Assembly (NCBI GenBank): GCA_016802295.1
Contig: JAESIW010000157.1
Location: forward strand, 739,951-803,950
DNA: 64,000 bases
Reading direction: 5' to 3'
DNA from: Brachionus rotundiformis
Lineage: Eukaryota > Rotifera > Eurotatoria > Ploima > Brachionidae
Positions within the stretch are counted from its first letter, which is position 1; every line of letters begins with the position of its first letter. Shown here piece after piece: positions 24,201 through 36,242 of this stretch. The notes beneath the pieces are model-generated. The model was not told where the DNA came from. It was given only the letters and a program-made list of their open reading frames with translations, and ran no database searches. Made by a program: the position numbers and the translations under genes.

Positions 24201-25364
24201 TTATGTATACAAATCAAAGTCGATTCGTTTTGAATTGTAAAAAGTGCCCGATGCGTCCTCGCATCTCCGGCACCAAACTCCAACCTCTTTAAATTCACCT
24301 TTTTCTGCCTTGGTCAGCATTTCCTGAGAAGTAAATGGTCCATGTATTTTTGCATCATCTGTATTACTTTCTTTATAAATCCACTTAACAGCCTTATCCT
24401 CAAATGTTTTCGATTCAGCATTTGCATTTGATGATTGTAGTTCTGTGTCATTTACTTCATCAGAAAACATGTCAAACGACTCAGTAGATTTCGCTGACTT
24501 TGATTCATACTCTTTAATTTTGATTTCCAAAGATTGGAAAGTTTCTTCGTAAATGTCATAAAAACCTTTGTCAATAAATTGATTTGCATATCCAGTTAAC
24601 TTTTCCAAAGCTTCTTTGTCTGCTAAAGCCTGTTCGCTTAATGGCTCTTGTTTTTCGTTCTTTTTCTTTTGCCATCTTTGGCTTGCTGATGATCCTGATT
24701 TAGAAGAGGTCCCCAAACGCTTTATAGCTCGTAAAATTGTCTCATTCATTTTCAGATGCGGAAGAATTTTTTTAAAAATCTGAATTTTTTCTTCGTCGTC
24801 ATCTACTTTTACTGATTCAGTCTCAGACTCTGAGCTTTCATCTTCAGTGTCACCCGATTGTTTTTGCAAATCATAACTTTTCTTAAATGAGTTAATATTT
24901 GCCCAGTCTATATTGTCCAGCCATGCATCTTTGATTTCATTTTTCTTAATTTTTATAAAATAAAATTTCAGAAGCCTGTTATTATATGAATTACATTTTT
25001 TTTCCAATGATAATGTCCTTCAGTATCAAAATCTCCTTCCTCTAATTCCTCTTTCATATTAAAAGGGGTGAGCTTTATCTCATCATCGAATTCTGATGTC
25101 TTGGCTTCTTGTCCAATATCTAGATTTAAAATTGATATATTTTTTTTTAATTAGGAGAAAACTTATTGAAAAATATTAACCTGCCAGAACTTCTCTATTT
25201 AGAGTTTTGTATTTTTCATTATTTTCTTCTTCATCAGAATCAAGTGAATGACTTGATTTTTGCTTGGCTTCTTCACCATTGTCCGAGAGGTCAGATTCAC
25301 TCTCTTTAGTATAATGTTTATACTCTTTTTGATTATCAAATTTAACTTTTTTTTTTACCGGCAT
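24201..25364 (-). CDS. CD2BP2: CD2BP2 / U5 snRNP 52K GYF-domain protein
   Basis: Nuclear component of the U5 and U4/U6.U5 snRNPs; the mammalian protein binds Prp6 and proline-rich ligands and leaves before activation. Three exons on the minus strand: 25181-25364, 24995-25119 and 24201-24944; 1053 bases, 350 residues. Conserved blocks: SLDSDEEE near residue 40, LTPFNMKEE, the hallmark DAWLDNIDW, an acidic stretch, DMFSDEV, and a C-terminal GYF domain (about 285-350) ending in FYNSKRIDFDLYT, nearly identical to human. Oddly, the GYF core reads GPF-x4-MLTKAEKGEF, so the ligand-pocket Trp is Lys and the namesake Tyr is Glu. The intron at 24945-24994 is 50 bases. It lies 268 bases upstream of the EGF-repeat gene on the same strand and is divergent from DNAJC10. 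Confidence 0.95.
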
Positions 25365-27254
25365 TTTTAGTTTGAATTATTTTGAAAGAAATTTATAATA
25401 ATTTTAAAATTTCAATCGATTGAGTTTATTAGGCAAATAAAGCAAAATAAATCTAACATTATTTTTGTTTAGATAACTATTTATTTTATCAATAAAAATA
25501 TTTTTTTATTAAAAAAAAACTTAGAATTATATAAAGTTATATGAACATAAAATAAAATCTTTTTGATAATACTTTATAATTTTTAATTATTATGTAAGTT
25601 GATATTTACGCATATTGTTATTAAAAGAGTAAAAAAATCATGATTTGATTAGTTTAAAAATATGCTCTGGTTTGTTTTATATTGTTCTTGTCACGTTTTA
25701 ACTCACGTATTAGCTTGAATTTTTAATTGTATTTTAAATAAGAAAATTTTATAAATAAAGATAAGATCTCATTTAAAAAACTATCTAAAATTTTACAAAC
25801 CAAAAATATAACAGGAACAATTTCAAATGTTACAGAATTGGAAAGAATTCTTCTCACTGCTCCTTGGTAAATCATTAAAAATAGTTATTAAAACTCAAAT
25901 CAACCTTGCGGATTTTGAAATTTTTTGAGTAAAATTTTAGTTTTTAAATTTAAATATCAATTAAATTTAGATTTCATAAAGTTAAATAAAAACCTAGGTA
26001 TTTTTTTTCTACTGATTATAAATTCAGATTCTTTAAAAATAAATAAAGTCACTTAATCTATGGTTTTAGTCAAGCTCTTGACCAGCTTTTTTAAACCAGT
26101 TTTTTTTTCTTGAAATATTTTTTATAATGATTCAAAATTAAAATTAATTGAAAAAAAAAGAGTAGAAATAAAAATATAATTCAATATTCAAATAATTTTA
26201 TCAAGATTATTAAATTAAAAAAGGGTTAAAATTAAATTATTTTATTTCGTGAGTGAGATCTGAAAGACTACTTTACTTTAAGGTATAGCTTGACTACTTT
26301 TTTTTGAAGCAATCGGCGTATGATTAAAATAAATAATCAAAATAACCATCTAAATGTATTAAAATGGTATACTCTATAACAAAAATAGAGGATTATTTTT
26401 ACTGGCTATCTAGCATAAATTTTTTTTATCAAATTAAGAAAGCACTAATTCAAAAATGTTAAAAATCTAAGCATAATTGATCGCTTCATGTTTTAAGGTA
26501 AGTTAATACTAAGCCAGGTAAAATACCCGAATAATTTAGGTCTTAGTTGTTATTTTATTCACAGATTTTAGGTCGAATTTAAAATATAATTTCGTGTTTA
26601 AAAAACATATTGATTTTTGAATATTATTTTACTAAGTGGCCATCCAATATATATATTCCACTTTTTCGACATTTAGTCTTCTAGACAGAACTATTTAGGC
26701 AAATTACGTTCTTAAAATTAAAATTCTTAATTATTTACACAAAATAAATTAAAGCTTTAGAGTTTATTTCTGAGTCATGCATAATTTCGTATATAAATTT
26801 TGTAATTAAAATTTTTTTTTCGAGTATTTTTAAACGAATCTAATAATTAGTTCAATAATTTAAATATTTAAAGAAATTATTGATATGAAGTTCAATAGTT
26901 AAAGAAAAAGAAGGTCACAGATTGTTTATTTGTCTGATGTGAAAAGGAAATTTACACAGCTTTAATATCAGTAAATATTTACTTTATCTTTTTATGAGAA
27001 AAGTAAACTTTAGTTGCATATAATGAACTTAGGTGCGAATTCAGATCTGAAAAATTATTAAAAAAGGTAAATAGTAAAAGGAAAACCATCCAAATTCCAT
27101 TAATTTAAAAAAAACATTTTCATACTGTTTTAAAGTCTAATAAGTTATGATAATTTTTTTTTAAATTTGAATTATTAAAGTTTTTGTATAAATTAAAATT
27201 GATACGAACAAATTTTTGAACCTAAAAAATAATTAATCTTTTTTTAATTCCAAG
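25365..27254. other. divergent intergenic region CD2BP2 / DNAJC10
   Basis: 1.9 kb of AT-rich DNA between two divergent start codons; it must contain both promoters. No coding-like stretch, repeat or RNA gene could be recognised. Confidence 0.4.
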
Positions 27255-30200
27255 ATGCAAGATTGGTTACATTTATTCACTTGCAAGTCATGGTTGATTT
27301 TGTTATTGTTGGCTAGTTTTACCAATTTAATTCACTCTGGAGGAAATTTCAACAATGAAGAATACTACAAACTTCTTGGGGTTTCCAAGACAGCTACTAC
27401 GAAGCAAATACGCATAGCTTTCAAGAAACTAGCATTAGAAAAACATCCAGATAAAAACCAGGTATATATATATACTTTTTTATCTTGAGCTTTGATAAAA
27501 AAAATTTTATGATAAGACCATAATTTTACTGCCTGAAAATTAAATACATTTTATTTAGGCTGATCCGAACGCAAATGAAATCTTTATTCGGATAAACAGG
27601 GCATATGAAATACTGAAAGACGAGGAATTGAGAAAAAAGTATGATCAATTCGGCGAAGAAGGCCTGAAAGACAATCAAAGTGGTTTTAACTACCAGAGTT
27701 GGAATTTTTACAATCAGAACTTTGGCATTTATGATGATGACCCGGAAGTAATTACACTCAGCAGATCTGATTTCAGTAATTTGAAAATTATTAGCGTCAT
27801 TTAAATTTGATTTTGAAAATTTAATTTTTTAGGAAATTCTGTGACTAATAGTGATACGATTTGGTTTATCAATTTCTACTCAACTCAATGCTCTCACTGT
27901 CACGAATTGGCTCCAACTGTAAATCTATTTTTTTTTTTTTTTGAAAATCGAATCTTATCAAATATCTACAACTTGTTGTTTCTACATGAGCTTTTATACA
28001 TATGAAAAGATAAAATAATATTTACTTTAAACAACGATTTTCAATTTTATCACGAACTTTCTTATCAGAGTTTTTTTCGCTTTTCTAAAAATTTTACAGT
28101 TTTTGACCTATATTATTTCTTTAGTGGAGAGATTTGGCAAAACAATTGTTCGGGGTTGTTAAAATTGGCGCAGTTAATTGTATGGATGATTGGATGCTGT
28201 GCAATGAAGAACAAATACAATCTTTTCCATCACTTATTATGTATCCAAAGGTAAGAGTTTATGTATTTAAATTAAAACTTGTACTTAATTTTTATTTAAT
28301 TTGCTAATATTAACAAAAAATTTAAGAATTTTCAATTATTAATCTTATAATTTTATATCATCAATTGATTAATTGCATTCATTTTTAATATTACATTTTT
28401 TAATTGAATTTAAGGCAAAACGTTTTGGAGGTACCAAAAATCTCGAAAACCTGATCAATTTTGCACTTTCATTTGCTAGTGGTAACGTGAATAATGTAAA
28501 CAATTTGGATTCATATGGCAAACTAGAGACAGACAAACCATGGTTATTTATGTACTGCTTATCAAGAAACACTGATTCAGATGAAGAACTCAACCATGAA
28601 TTAAATTGCTTGGAAGAAATGAGCCTTCGCAAATTGGCTATCATGATGCACGGTCTGGTCAATGTAGCTAATATTGACTGCACTTCAGACTTGAGCATCC
28701 AACTTTGCTCCAAATTAAAGCCAAAGCCTTCGACACCAATTTTATTCCATCCTAGTCTTCCAGATTTAAACACTCAACACTCAGACTTTATCCCAATTTT
28801 ATTTTCAGATCATAAAAAAATCTATCAACAAGTATTAACTTTAATACCTGATTATACTGATCTTGAAGAAAAGGAGTTAGAGGTAAAAATAAATTAAATT
28901 TAATTAAAAAGATAAACATCTAGTATGAAAAAAATTTAGACAATTTTGGAAAACTTGAAGAATAAAGATAAACTTGAGAGGCCATGGCTAATTCAATTTG
29001 TTAGAGATTACGATTTGAACCAAGGCCTAGATTATAAAAGACTACCTAATTTAATCGGAAAAAGTATATTTAGCGAAGAAAAATTCTGTATCTATATGGA
29101 AGTTATAATTTTTTATTAAAGATTTTAATTTTGCTCGTGTCGATTGCAGCAAATTAACAAGTCTAGATCTTTGTGGTAAATTACAAATAGTCAAATATCC
29201 CACATTTGTGCTGTTCAAGTCTTCAAGTTTTATTTTAAATGGTCAAGTTGACATGGGCGAAGATAATTGGTATGAAATACATTACGGAAATAGGGTAACT
29301 TCAGAAGACTTGGCAAGTTTCTTAAAAGAAAATGCTAACACACCAGTTCGAACTTTAACAGAATTCAGCACGAAATTTTTAGAACATGAACTGGAAAAAT
29401 ATGGCAAAAAAGCTTTTTTTGTTGACTTTTTCGCGCCAGTAAGTTAAAATTAAATTTTTTTTTATCTTTAATTAAACCAAAAAATTCAAGTGGTGTCCGC
29501 CGTGTATGAATCTCCTACCCGAATTTCGAAAATCATCCAAACTAGCAGGTTCAGAAACAGTCCTATTTGGTACAATAGACTGTACAGCAAATACTCAAAT
29601 TTGTGAGCAACATAATATACGATCATTTCCTACAACAATTTTATACAACAATTCAATTCCCAATTTATATCATGGACAGCATAATGCTCAAGATATAAAT
29701 GAATTTATACAAGTAAAAATTATACCTAAAATGAATTTTTTTTAAGATTAATTAACTTGTTAAAAAAGGATATTTTAAATCCGTCGGTCATTACTCTAAC
29801 TTACGAGACATTTTATGAGCTTGTTGGTTCTAAGCCCACTGACAAAATCTGGATGATTGATTTTTTTGCCAGTTGGTGTGGACCATGTCAACAATTAGCA
29901 CCTGAATGGCGAAAATTAGCAAAGGTAAATTTTTAATAAGATATTCATTTTTTCCGAAACAAATAATAAATTTAATTTAATTCTTAATTCAAGCGAGTGG
30001 ACTCAAAAGTAATAACTGTAGCCCAGGTTGATTGTGTTGTTGAACAGCGTTTGTGCTCTGAACAAGGTGTAAACTCATATCCAAACATTCGGTTATATCC
30101 AACCGGTGTAAGTGGTTATTCTCGATTTGATCAATATCAAGGCTGGATGAGAGATGCAAACTCATTGTTCCAATGGGCTGGCAATTACATGCCAACCATA

Positions 30201-30711
30201 TCAGTCATGCTAAATTTGGAAACTTTTGAAAATCTGGTACTAGGTAATTTCAAAAATGACAATTTAGAAGATCAATTGCCATGGATTGTGGACTTTTATG
30301 CACCATGGTGTGGGCACTGCCAAGTTTTCGCCCCAACTTTTGAAGCACTGGCCAGTGTAAGTTCTTAAATGATAATTTGAAGTGCAAAGTTTAAATTTCA
30401 ATCAAACAGAAATTCGAAGGAAGAGTTAAATTTGGAAAGGTAAATTGTCAGCAATATCAGCATTTATGTCAAGCATGTGGTATAAGAGCCTATCCAACTG
30501 TGAAATTTTATCCAATAATTACCTCAAATTATGTGGTACGTATCTAAGCATATCAAGATGGGTTTTAGCTAAAAAATTTTCTTTTTAGAATTGGGGAGCA
30601 GGCGAAGAACTGTTCGATATGGACCTTAATAGACTATCAAATTTAATTGATGGTAAATTAAAGCAGCATGGTTACAAACATTCCAAAAAATCTCTTAAGT
30701 CAGAATTATAG
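27255..30711 (+). CDS. DNAJC10: ER DnaJ / protein disulfide reductase ERdj5
   Basis: ER-lumen reductase that opens wrong disulfides of misfolded proteins and hands them to BiP for degradation. Twelve exons: 27255-27461, 27559-27775, 27833-27918, 28125-28250, 28415-28882, 28940-29063, 29122-29438, 29491-29712, 29769-29924, 29994-30356, 30410-30535 and 30589-30711; 2535 bases, 844 residues (human 793). Signal peptide about 1-28; J domain about 35-100 with HPD at 64-66; thioredoxin domain with CSHC (161-164); inactive thioredoxin-like domains; then active sites CPPC (517-520), CGPC (626-629) and CGHC (747-750). The human set from memory is CSHC, CPPC, CHPC, CGPC, so the last two differ and the final one is PDI-like. 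The protein ends KSEL, a variant of the KDEL retrieval signal, which supports completeness. Confidence 0.95.
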
Positions 30712-31436
30712 CTTAGTTTTTTTAAAGGCCTCAAGGCAGCCGAAAATAACTATAATTTCAATATAACTTTTTGTTAACCAAAATGGAAAGAAAATTTACT
30801 TTTTTTTAAAAATATGTTTTTAATTTTTAATTTAATTTTTGGAGGGGTAATATAGAAATTTGTTTTTTCTTAGATATGTTTCTAATCGAACAACTAAATT
30901 TTAGGATTTAATTTTAATATTATTATCATGATGCAAAATAAGAGACTTGGTGAACTAATATAAACTAAATTTAAGTTGCAATTATGTACGAATACGCAAC
31001 GCTTTGGATGAAAATTTAATAAATTAAAATAGAAAAGAAATGGAAAATTTTGAATTTTTTATTATTTTTTTTTAGTTGTTTTTGGTAAGATATTAAAGTA
31101 TACAAGAAGAAGCAATCTCAAACTTATTTTTTTCATTTATTACGAATGCTGATTGTTTTCTCAACAATTTGATAATAAAATTTAAATTAAAAATAAAAAT
31201 TGTTTCTTTATTTGTGCATAGTCTGAGTTTTTATTATTATTTTTTATATTTAAAAACTAACATTTGGGATTAATGCACCCAAAAACAAGTGCGTACACGC
31301 AAAATTATTATTATTTTTCACTTAGATTTTACCTTTTTTTATTTTTTAATAATAAATAAAGCTTTTTTCGGCTAATATCTGCCACACGAGTTTAATCAAA
31401 TCGAAAAGAAGAATTAAAAATTTGAATGTTTATTAT
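30712..31436. other. intergenic, DNAJC10 3' flank and KLF upstream region
   Basis: 725 bases with the DNAJC10 3' UTR on the left. A slightly G+C-richer patch with GTGCGTACACGC at about 31290 lies before the KLF start. No gene was seen. Confidence 0.35.
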
Positions 31437-34400
31437 ATGGATTTAGACGTTATCAATGAAGCCGATTTATTCAACTGTATCAATGAGCCGAATATGAATT
31501 TGAACCGTGACGGCGGCTCATTTAGAAACGACTCAAATACCGACCTAGTAATTAATTTTTAATACATAAATATAATCTTCTTATATTGATTATTTAATTA
31601 AATATTTAGCTTAATTGCGTATTTAATTTTAGTATTAAATTTTTTAAATAATCAATATTCTTTTCCTCANNNNNNNNNNNNNNNNNNNNNNNNNNNNNNN
31701 NNNNNNNNNNNNNNNNNNNNNNNNNNNNNNNNNNNNNNNNNNNNNNNNNNNNNNNNNNNNNNNNNNNNNNNNNNNNNNNNNNNNNNNNNNNNNNNNNNNN
31801 NNNNNNNNNNNNNNNNNNNNNNNNNNNNNNNNNNNNNNNNNNNNNNNNNNNNNNNNNNNNNNNNNNNNNNNNNNNNNNNNNNNNNNNNNNNNNNNNNNNN
31901 NNNNNNNNNNNNNNNNNNNNNNNNNNNNNNNNNNNNNNNNNNNNNNNNNNNNNNNNNNNNNNNNNNNNNNNNNNNNNNNNNNNNNNNNNNNNNNNNNNNN
32001 NNNNNNNNNNNNNAAATACCGATCTAGTAATTAATTTTTAATACATAAATATAATCTTCTTGCATTGATTATTTAATTAAATATTTAGCTTAATTGCGTT
32101 TTTAATTTTAGTATTAAATTTTTTAAATAATCAATATTCTTTTCCTCAAATGCACAATTACCTAATTGATAAAAACTGATTATTTACAAATTTTACTTTA
32201 AATTAAATTATATTAAATTTATAATTAATTAAAATTAAAAAATGATTATTTTTTTTGAATAATTTTAATTCATATTTTAAAAAATAAATTAATTAAGAAA
32301 ATTTTAAAATTCACTAATTAATCAAAGGAGGTTTTGAACACAATATTAAACAGTAATAACAATCAATCGTTCTCATGTTATGATAAAGCCAGCTCAGGGC
32401 AAAATGGGTCCACAAGTAGGCAAGAGTTGGACAAAAACCATCCAACCCGGAACGCGATGTCATCTCCAAGCCTGGCTAAGCACTTTTCTTCATCGAATTT
32501 TTTGTCAACATCTCCTCAGACAGCCTCACAATGCGAGCTTAATTCCAATCCGAATGGATCTTTTATAAGCAAGCCATTCAAATTCATAAAAAGCATATTT
32601 AGCATCTCTTCTGGGAATAGCTCATCAAATATGATGATAAACAACAACCAAAACGAAACTCAACCAACGAATGGCTCGGGGATGCAAATGAGCCAGTCGC
32701 CTGGCAATTACTATCTCATTAACCAGCCGCCACCAACTCTTTTCATGCACAAATACGACTATAACCCGCAAATTTTGTTCGATAATTTTCAAAATTTAAT
32801 TGAAAAAAACTCGGTCAACATCTCATCTAAAACTAATTCTAATAATAATTCGGACATTGATCTGTCCAGTTTGGACACTCACCAGCTAGACTTGTCACGA
32901 ATAAAACTAGAAGACTTGAATGATTTAAACCAATTCAGTCAATCAAATGATAACCAGTCAGTCCATGAGCAAGAAAATAAAAAGTCATCTACTAATTCAA
33001 ATGGATTTATAAACAGTATTTACAATTTTTATTCCAAACTAAATGTACCAAATAAAGAAACTTTGAGCATTGAGGAACCAATTTTGATTGATGATTTAAA
33101 CAAAATTGAGTTTGAGAATAATTTTGGAATTTTAAACGATGTGAGTTTGGCTGACCAAGAACTACTATCCATCCTGAACGATTCGAAAAATGATATTCTT
33201 GAACCAATTGCTCAGTCTAATAACGATCACATAGCCTATCAGCTAGACCAATTGCAGCAGCTAAAAAACCAGACTAATCAGCCTTTTTTGGATGAAAACA
33301 ATAACCTAATCAGCGAGAACGCATTTGGAACTGGTGAATGTTCCAATCATGATTTATTTTTTGAAGATATTCTTCGCTCTGATTTGCCAGAAAGCGAAAA
33401 CCAGTTTCTGAATGACAGTAATTATAATAAATCGCCCATTTCTGGGCCTACTTCGCCTTCGTTGTCGCCTTCTCTATCACCTGCATCCTATTGTTCTCAT
33501 TCATCATATTCGACCTCAGTGCCCAGTTCTTTGTATCTTAATCAACAAAATTTATTTTTACATGATAAAAACCAGTCTGGTTTATCAATTAATTTCAATA
33601 AAGAAGACAATTTGAAAACATCACTCACTCTACCAAATCCTTCTTATATGGACAATTGTCTTAAAGTTGGCAAAAAAAGTTCACCAATTGCCAAGACAAA
33701 GCGTATAACTAGCAAGAAAAGAAATAGTAAGAGAAATAACTCGCCAGAAAAAGCAAAAGATTTGGAAAATTTGGAAGAATTGGAGGAATTAAATTTAAAT
33801 AAATCAGAAAAACTAAACCAAAATGATCAAGAATGTAAAATTAATAATTCTATTATGATAAAGCGAAATAGAGCTTTTAATTCAAACGGTGATGATGGTG
33901 ATGAAGATTATTTGAACGATGAAGATAGCCTGATGAGTAAGTCTAGCCGATCTAGCCAAAAATATATGAAATTATCCAACGATCCAACACTATGCTCAAA
34001 ACCATCTTGTAAACTAAGTGTTCCTATTAAAATCGAACCATCGACCAGTGTTTATTTTGAAAATAGTCTGAATGAAAATATTCTAAATTCGACTTCATTT
34101 AGTGCAACCAGTTGGCTAGAAAGATTCGCTACTAGTGCCCCACCGATTTCTGGTATGGACTCTTCAATTCAATCAAAACAACAGAGTGAAAACTCAATGG
34201 AAATTAAGAACAGCAAAGCTGTAACAAGCACAGATAGACCAAGAAATTTCCAATGCACATATCCTGGTTGTAATAAGTCTTATTTGAAGAGTTCGCATCT
34301 GAAACAACACTACAGATCGCATACGGGCGAAAAACCCTACAAGTGCAGTTGGCCTAGCTGTAATTGGCAGTTTACCAGATCCGATGAGTTGACCAGACAT

Positions 34401-34938
34401 TTCCGAAAACACACAGGTCAGTTTTAGCTTCAAATTTTTTGATTAATTTTTAATTATTTATAAAGTTAAATTGATTTCAATATAAAATTAAATATAAATA
34501 TTCAAATTGTGGTTTTAACACTAGAAGACCCGGCGGGTTTATTAGACCCATTTTTTTAAATTTCAAATCTCAATATCTTTTGAATGCAGAAACAGAATTT
34601 AATATTCAGTATTTTATTTTATAGATTTATGGAGACTTTATTGAATATCAAAAAAAGATGTTGCTATTCTATGATAGTTTTTTTAAAGTTTTTAGTTTTT
34701 AAATTTTTGTTATTTTTTGGTCGGGCTTTCTAGTGTTAAAATAGATAAATAGATAAATTTGAATTTATTTTACTTAAATTATTTGAAGATTAGTTAAATT
34801 TTGATTTATTTCATAACTTTGAAAAATTTATCAATTTATTTTTAAGGTCAAAAGCCATTCGTTTGCAAACAGTGCAATAGAGGCTTTACTCGTAGTGATC
34901 ATTTAAACATTCATATAAAACGTCACAAGACAAGTTAG
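31437..34938 (+). CDS. Krüppel-like (KLF/Sp) zinc-finger transcription factor
   Basis: Nuclear DNA-binding protein for GC/CACCC boxes. Exons: 31437-31547, about 32328-34416 and 34847-34938; 763 residues (762 if the AG at 32329-32330 is used instead, a NAGNAG choice). The N-terminal 670 residues are low-complexity, rich in Asn, Ser and Gln, with SPSLSPSLSP. Three C2H2 fingers lie at about 678-760: FQCTYPGCNKSYLKSSHLKQH, then TGEKPYKC...WQFTRSDELTRH, then PFVCKQCNRGFTRSDHLNIHIKRH. Spacing, TGEKP linkers and the RSDELTRH and RSDHL helices are diagnostic of KLF/Sp; no Sp-type Btd box was seen, so KLF is favoured. The last finger is on its own exon. An assembly gap (31670-32013) lies in intron 1 and a MITE in intron 2. 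Subgroup is not assignable by eye. Confidence 0.93.
31670..32013. other. assembly gap with duplicated flanks
   Basis: 344 N. The 135 bases just left (31535-31669) and just right (32014-32148) are nearly identical; they differ at four positions, one a synonymous change in the KLF exon 1 end. A repeat ending exactly at N on one side and starting exactly at N on the other is the sign of two overlapping contig ends, probably the two haplotypes, that were not merged. The true intron 1 is likely 479 bases shorter. Confidence 0.9.
34519..34735. mobile_element. piggyBac-like MITE in KLF intron 2
   Basis: A 217-base element with terminal inverted repeats CACTAGAAGACCCG (left) and the complement of CACTAGAAAGCCCG (right), 12 of 14 matching, each bordered by TTAA (34515-34518 and 34736-34739). 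TTAA target duplication is the mark of the piggyBac superfamily. The interior is AT-rich and has no open frame, so it is non-autonomous. It lies inside the 430-base intron between the second and third zinc-finger exons. Confidence 0.8.
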
Positions 34939-36006
34939 ATAAATTTTCTATTTTGATCCGAAAAGTAGGTAGTTGAATGAAAAGATCGACTGTTGAGACA
35001 AATTGTTTGGCACTAGGAAGCAGGCCGCTCGACTGTGTCCACTATTTCGAATACTTAAAACCAACAAATGCGTCTGTGCTTTTGATCTTTTCCTCATGGT
35101 GCAACTCAATCACTTAAATACACCAATTGAAAAAAAAATTGTTGAACGTCTATAAATTTATTAATTAAAACCGGTTTTTATAAATTGTAGCATATTTTTG
35201 AGTTAAATTTACTACTTTTATCTTTTTGTCCTTTTTTAAACCCTTTTTCTAGTAAAAGATACTTTAGGGTTTAGAATTGTTTTGTATAGATGAAAAATAT
35301 TACCATTAACTAACTAATATAATAACAGAGAAAACTTGTTAGAAAAAATTATTTTTTTCAATTATTGTTTATGTAATTAAAAAAAATTAACTATATTTTA
35401 TGCTTTTTATCGAAATTTATTGTGATGTTATTGATTGACTCCGAATTTTTATCTTTTTTTTTGTTATTTTCAACAAAAAAATCTTTTATAATCTTGACGA
35501 GATTTGGACAGATTTTTTGTTGTTTCCGCTTTTACTAAATATATATTTATAAATATTCCTAATATACGGTTTGAAAAAAAATATTTAGATAAAATTTTAG
35601 AAGCCAATTTGTTTTTAATTCTCATATTCTATTTATTCATATTTCTTAATTAAAAAATTTAACTCTACCATTAAAAATTTAGATATTCATTCTTTTTAAA
35701 TTAGATTTTTTTAAAGATATCATTATTATGAAATCTAATTAAAAATACACTGTAACCTAGCGAAAATAATCTATAATAAAAAGGTTGAGATATCGTTTCA
35801 GAATACATAAAATAATAAATTCAAAATGGCAATAACTTCAAATACCTAGGCTAGATTTTGAATATAAAAATGCCTTAAAAACCAAAGAAATCATATTTTT
35901 ATATCCTATTTATTTTTTTTTTGAATTACAATTTTTTTCATGTCTGATTTCCTTCGGAAATTATCTGAAACTTGAAATTATTGAAGGATATTATTGGAAA
36001 CAATTA
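34939..36006. other. KLF 3' flank
   Basis: About 1.1 kb. The first 200 bases are less AT-rich and are probably KLF 3' UTR; the rest shows nothing recognisable. Confidence 0.35.
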
Positions 36007-36242
36007 CCGTAATGCCTTGCCCCCTAATGCGGCATTTATCTGCAAAATTCTTATTATTTTTTAATTTTTATCATTCTTTACATATTTTTTACTTATTTAA
36101 TGCAGCATTTATACCAGAATTTTGACATTAACTGCAGCATTTTTAGTCGCAGCGTATCTGGAAAAAAAAGTGGGTTAAATGCAGCATTAAAATTCAGATT
36201 TCTGGTTTAAAGTGCAATGCATTAGGGGGCAAGGCATTACGG
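36007..36242. mobile_element. MITE with 24-base perfect inverted repeats and TA target site
   Basis: Ends CCGTAATGCCTTGCCCCCTA... and its exact reverse complement at the right end, perfect for 24 bases, flanked by TA (36005-36006 and 36243-36244). A TA duplication points to the Tc1/mariner-pogo group. The 236-base interior has no coding capacity but contains repeated GCAGCATT words in both halves, so the element may fold into a longer imperfect hairpin. The perfect ends suggest recent insertion. Confidence 0.85.
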
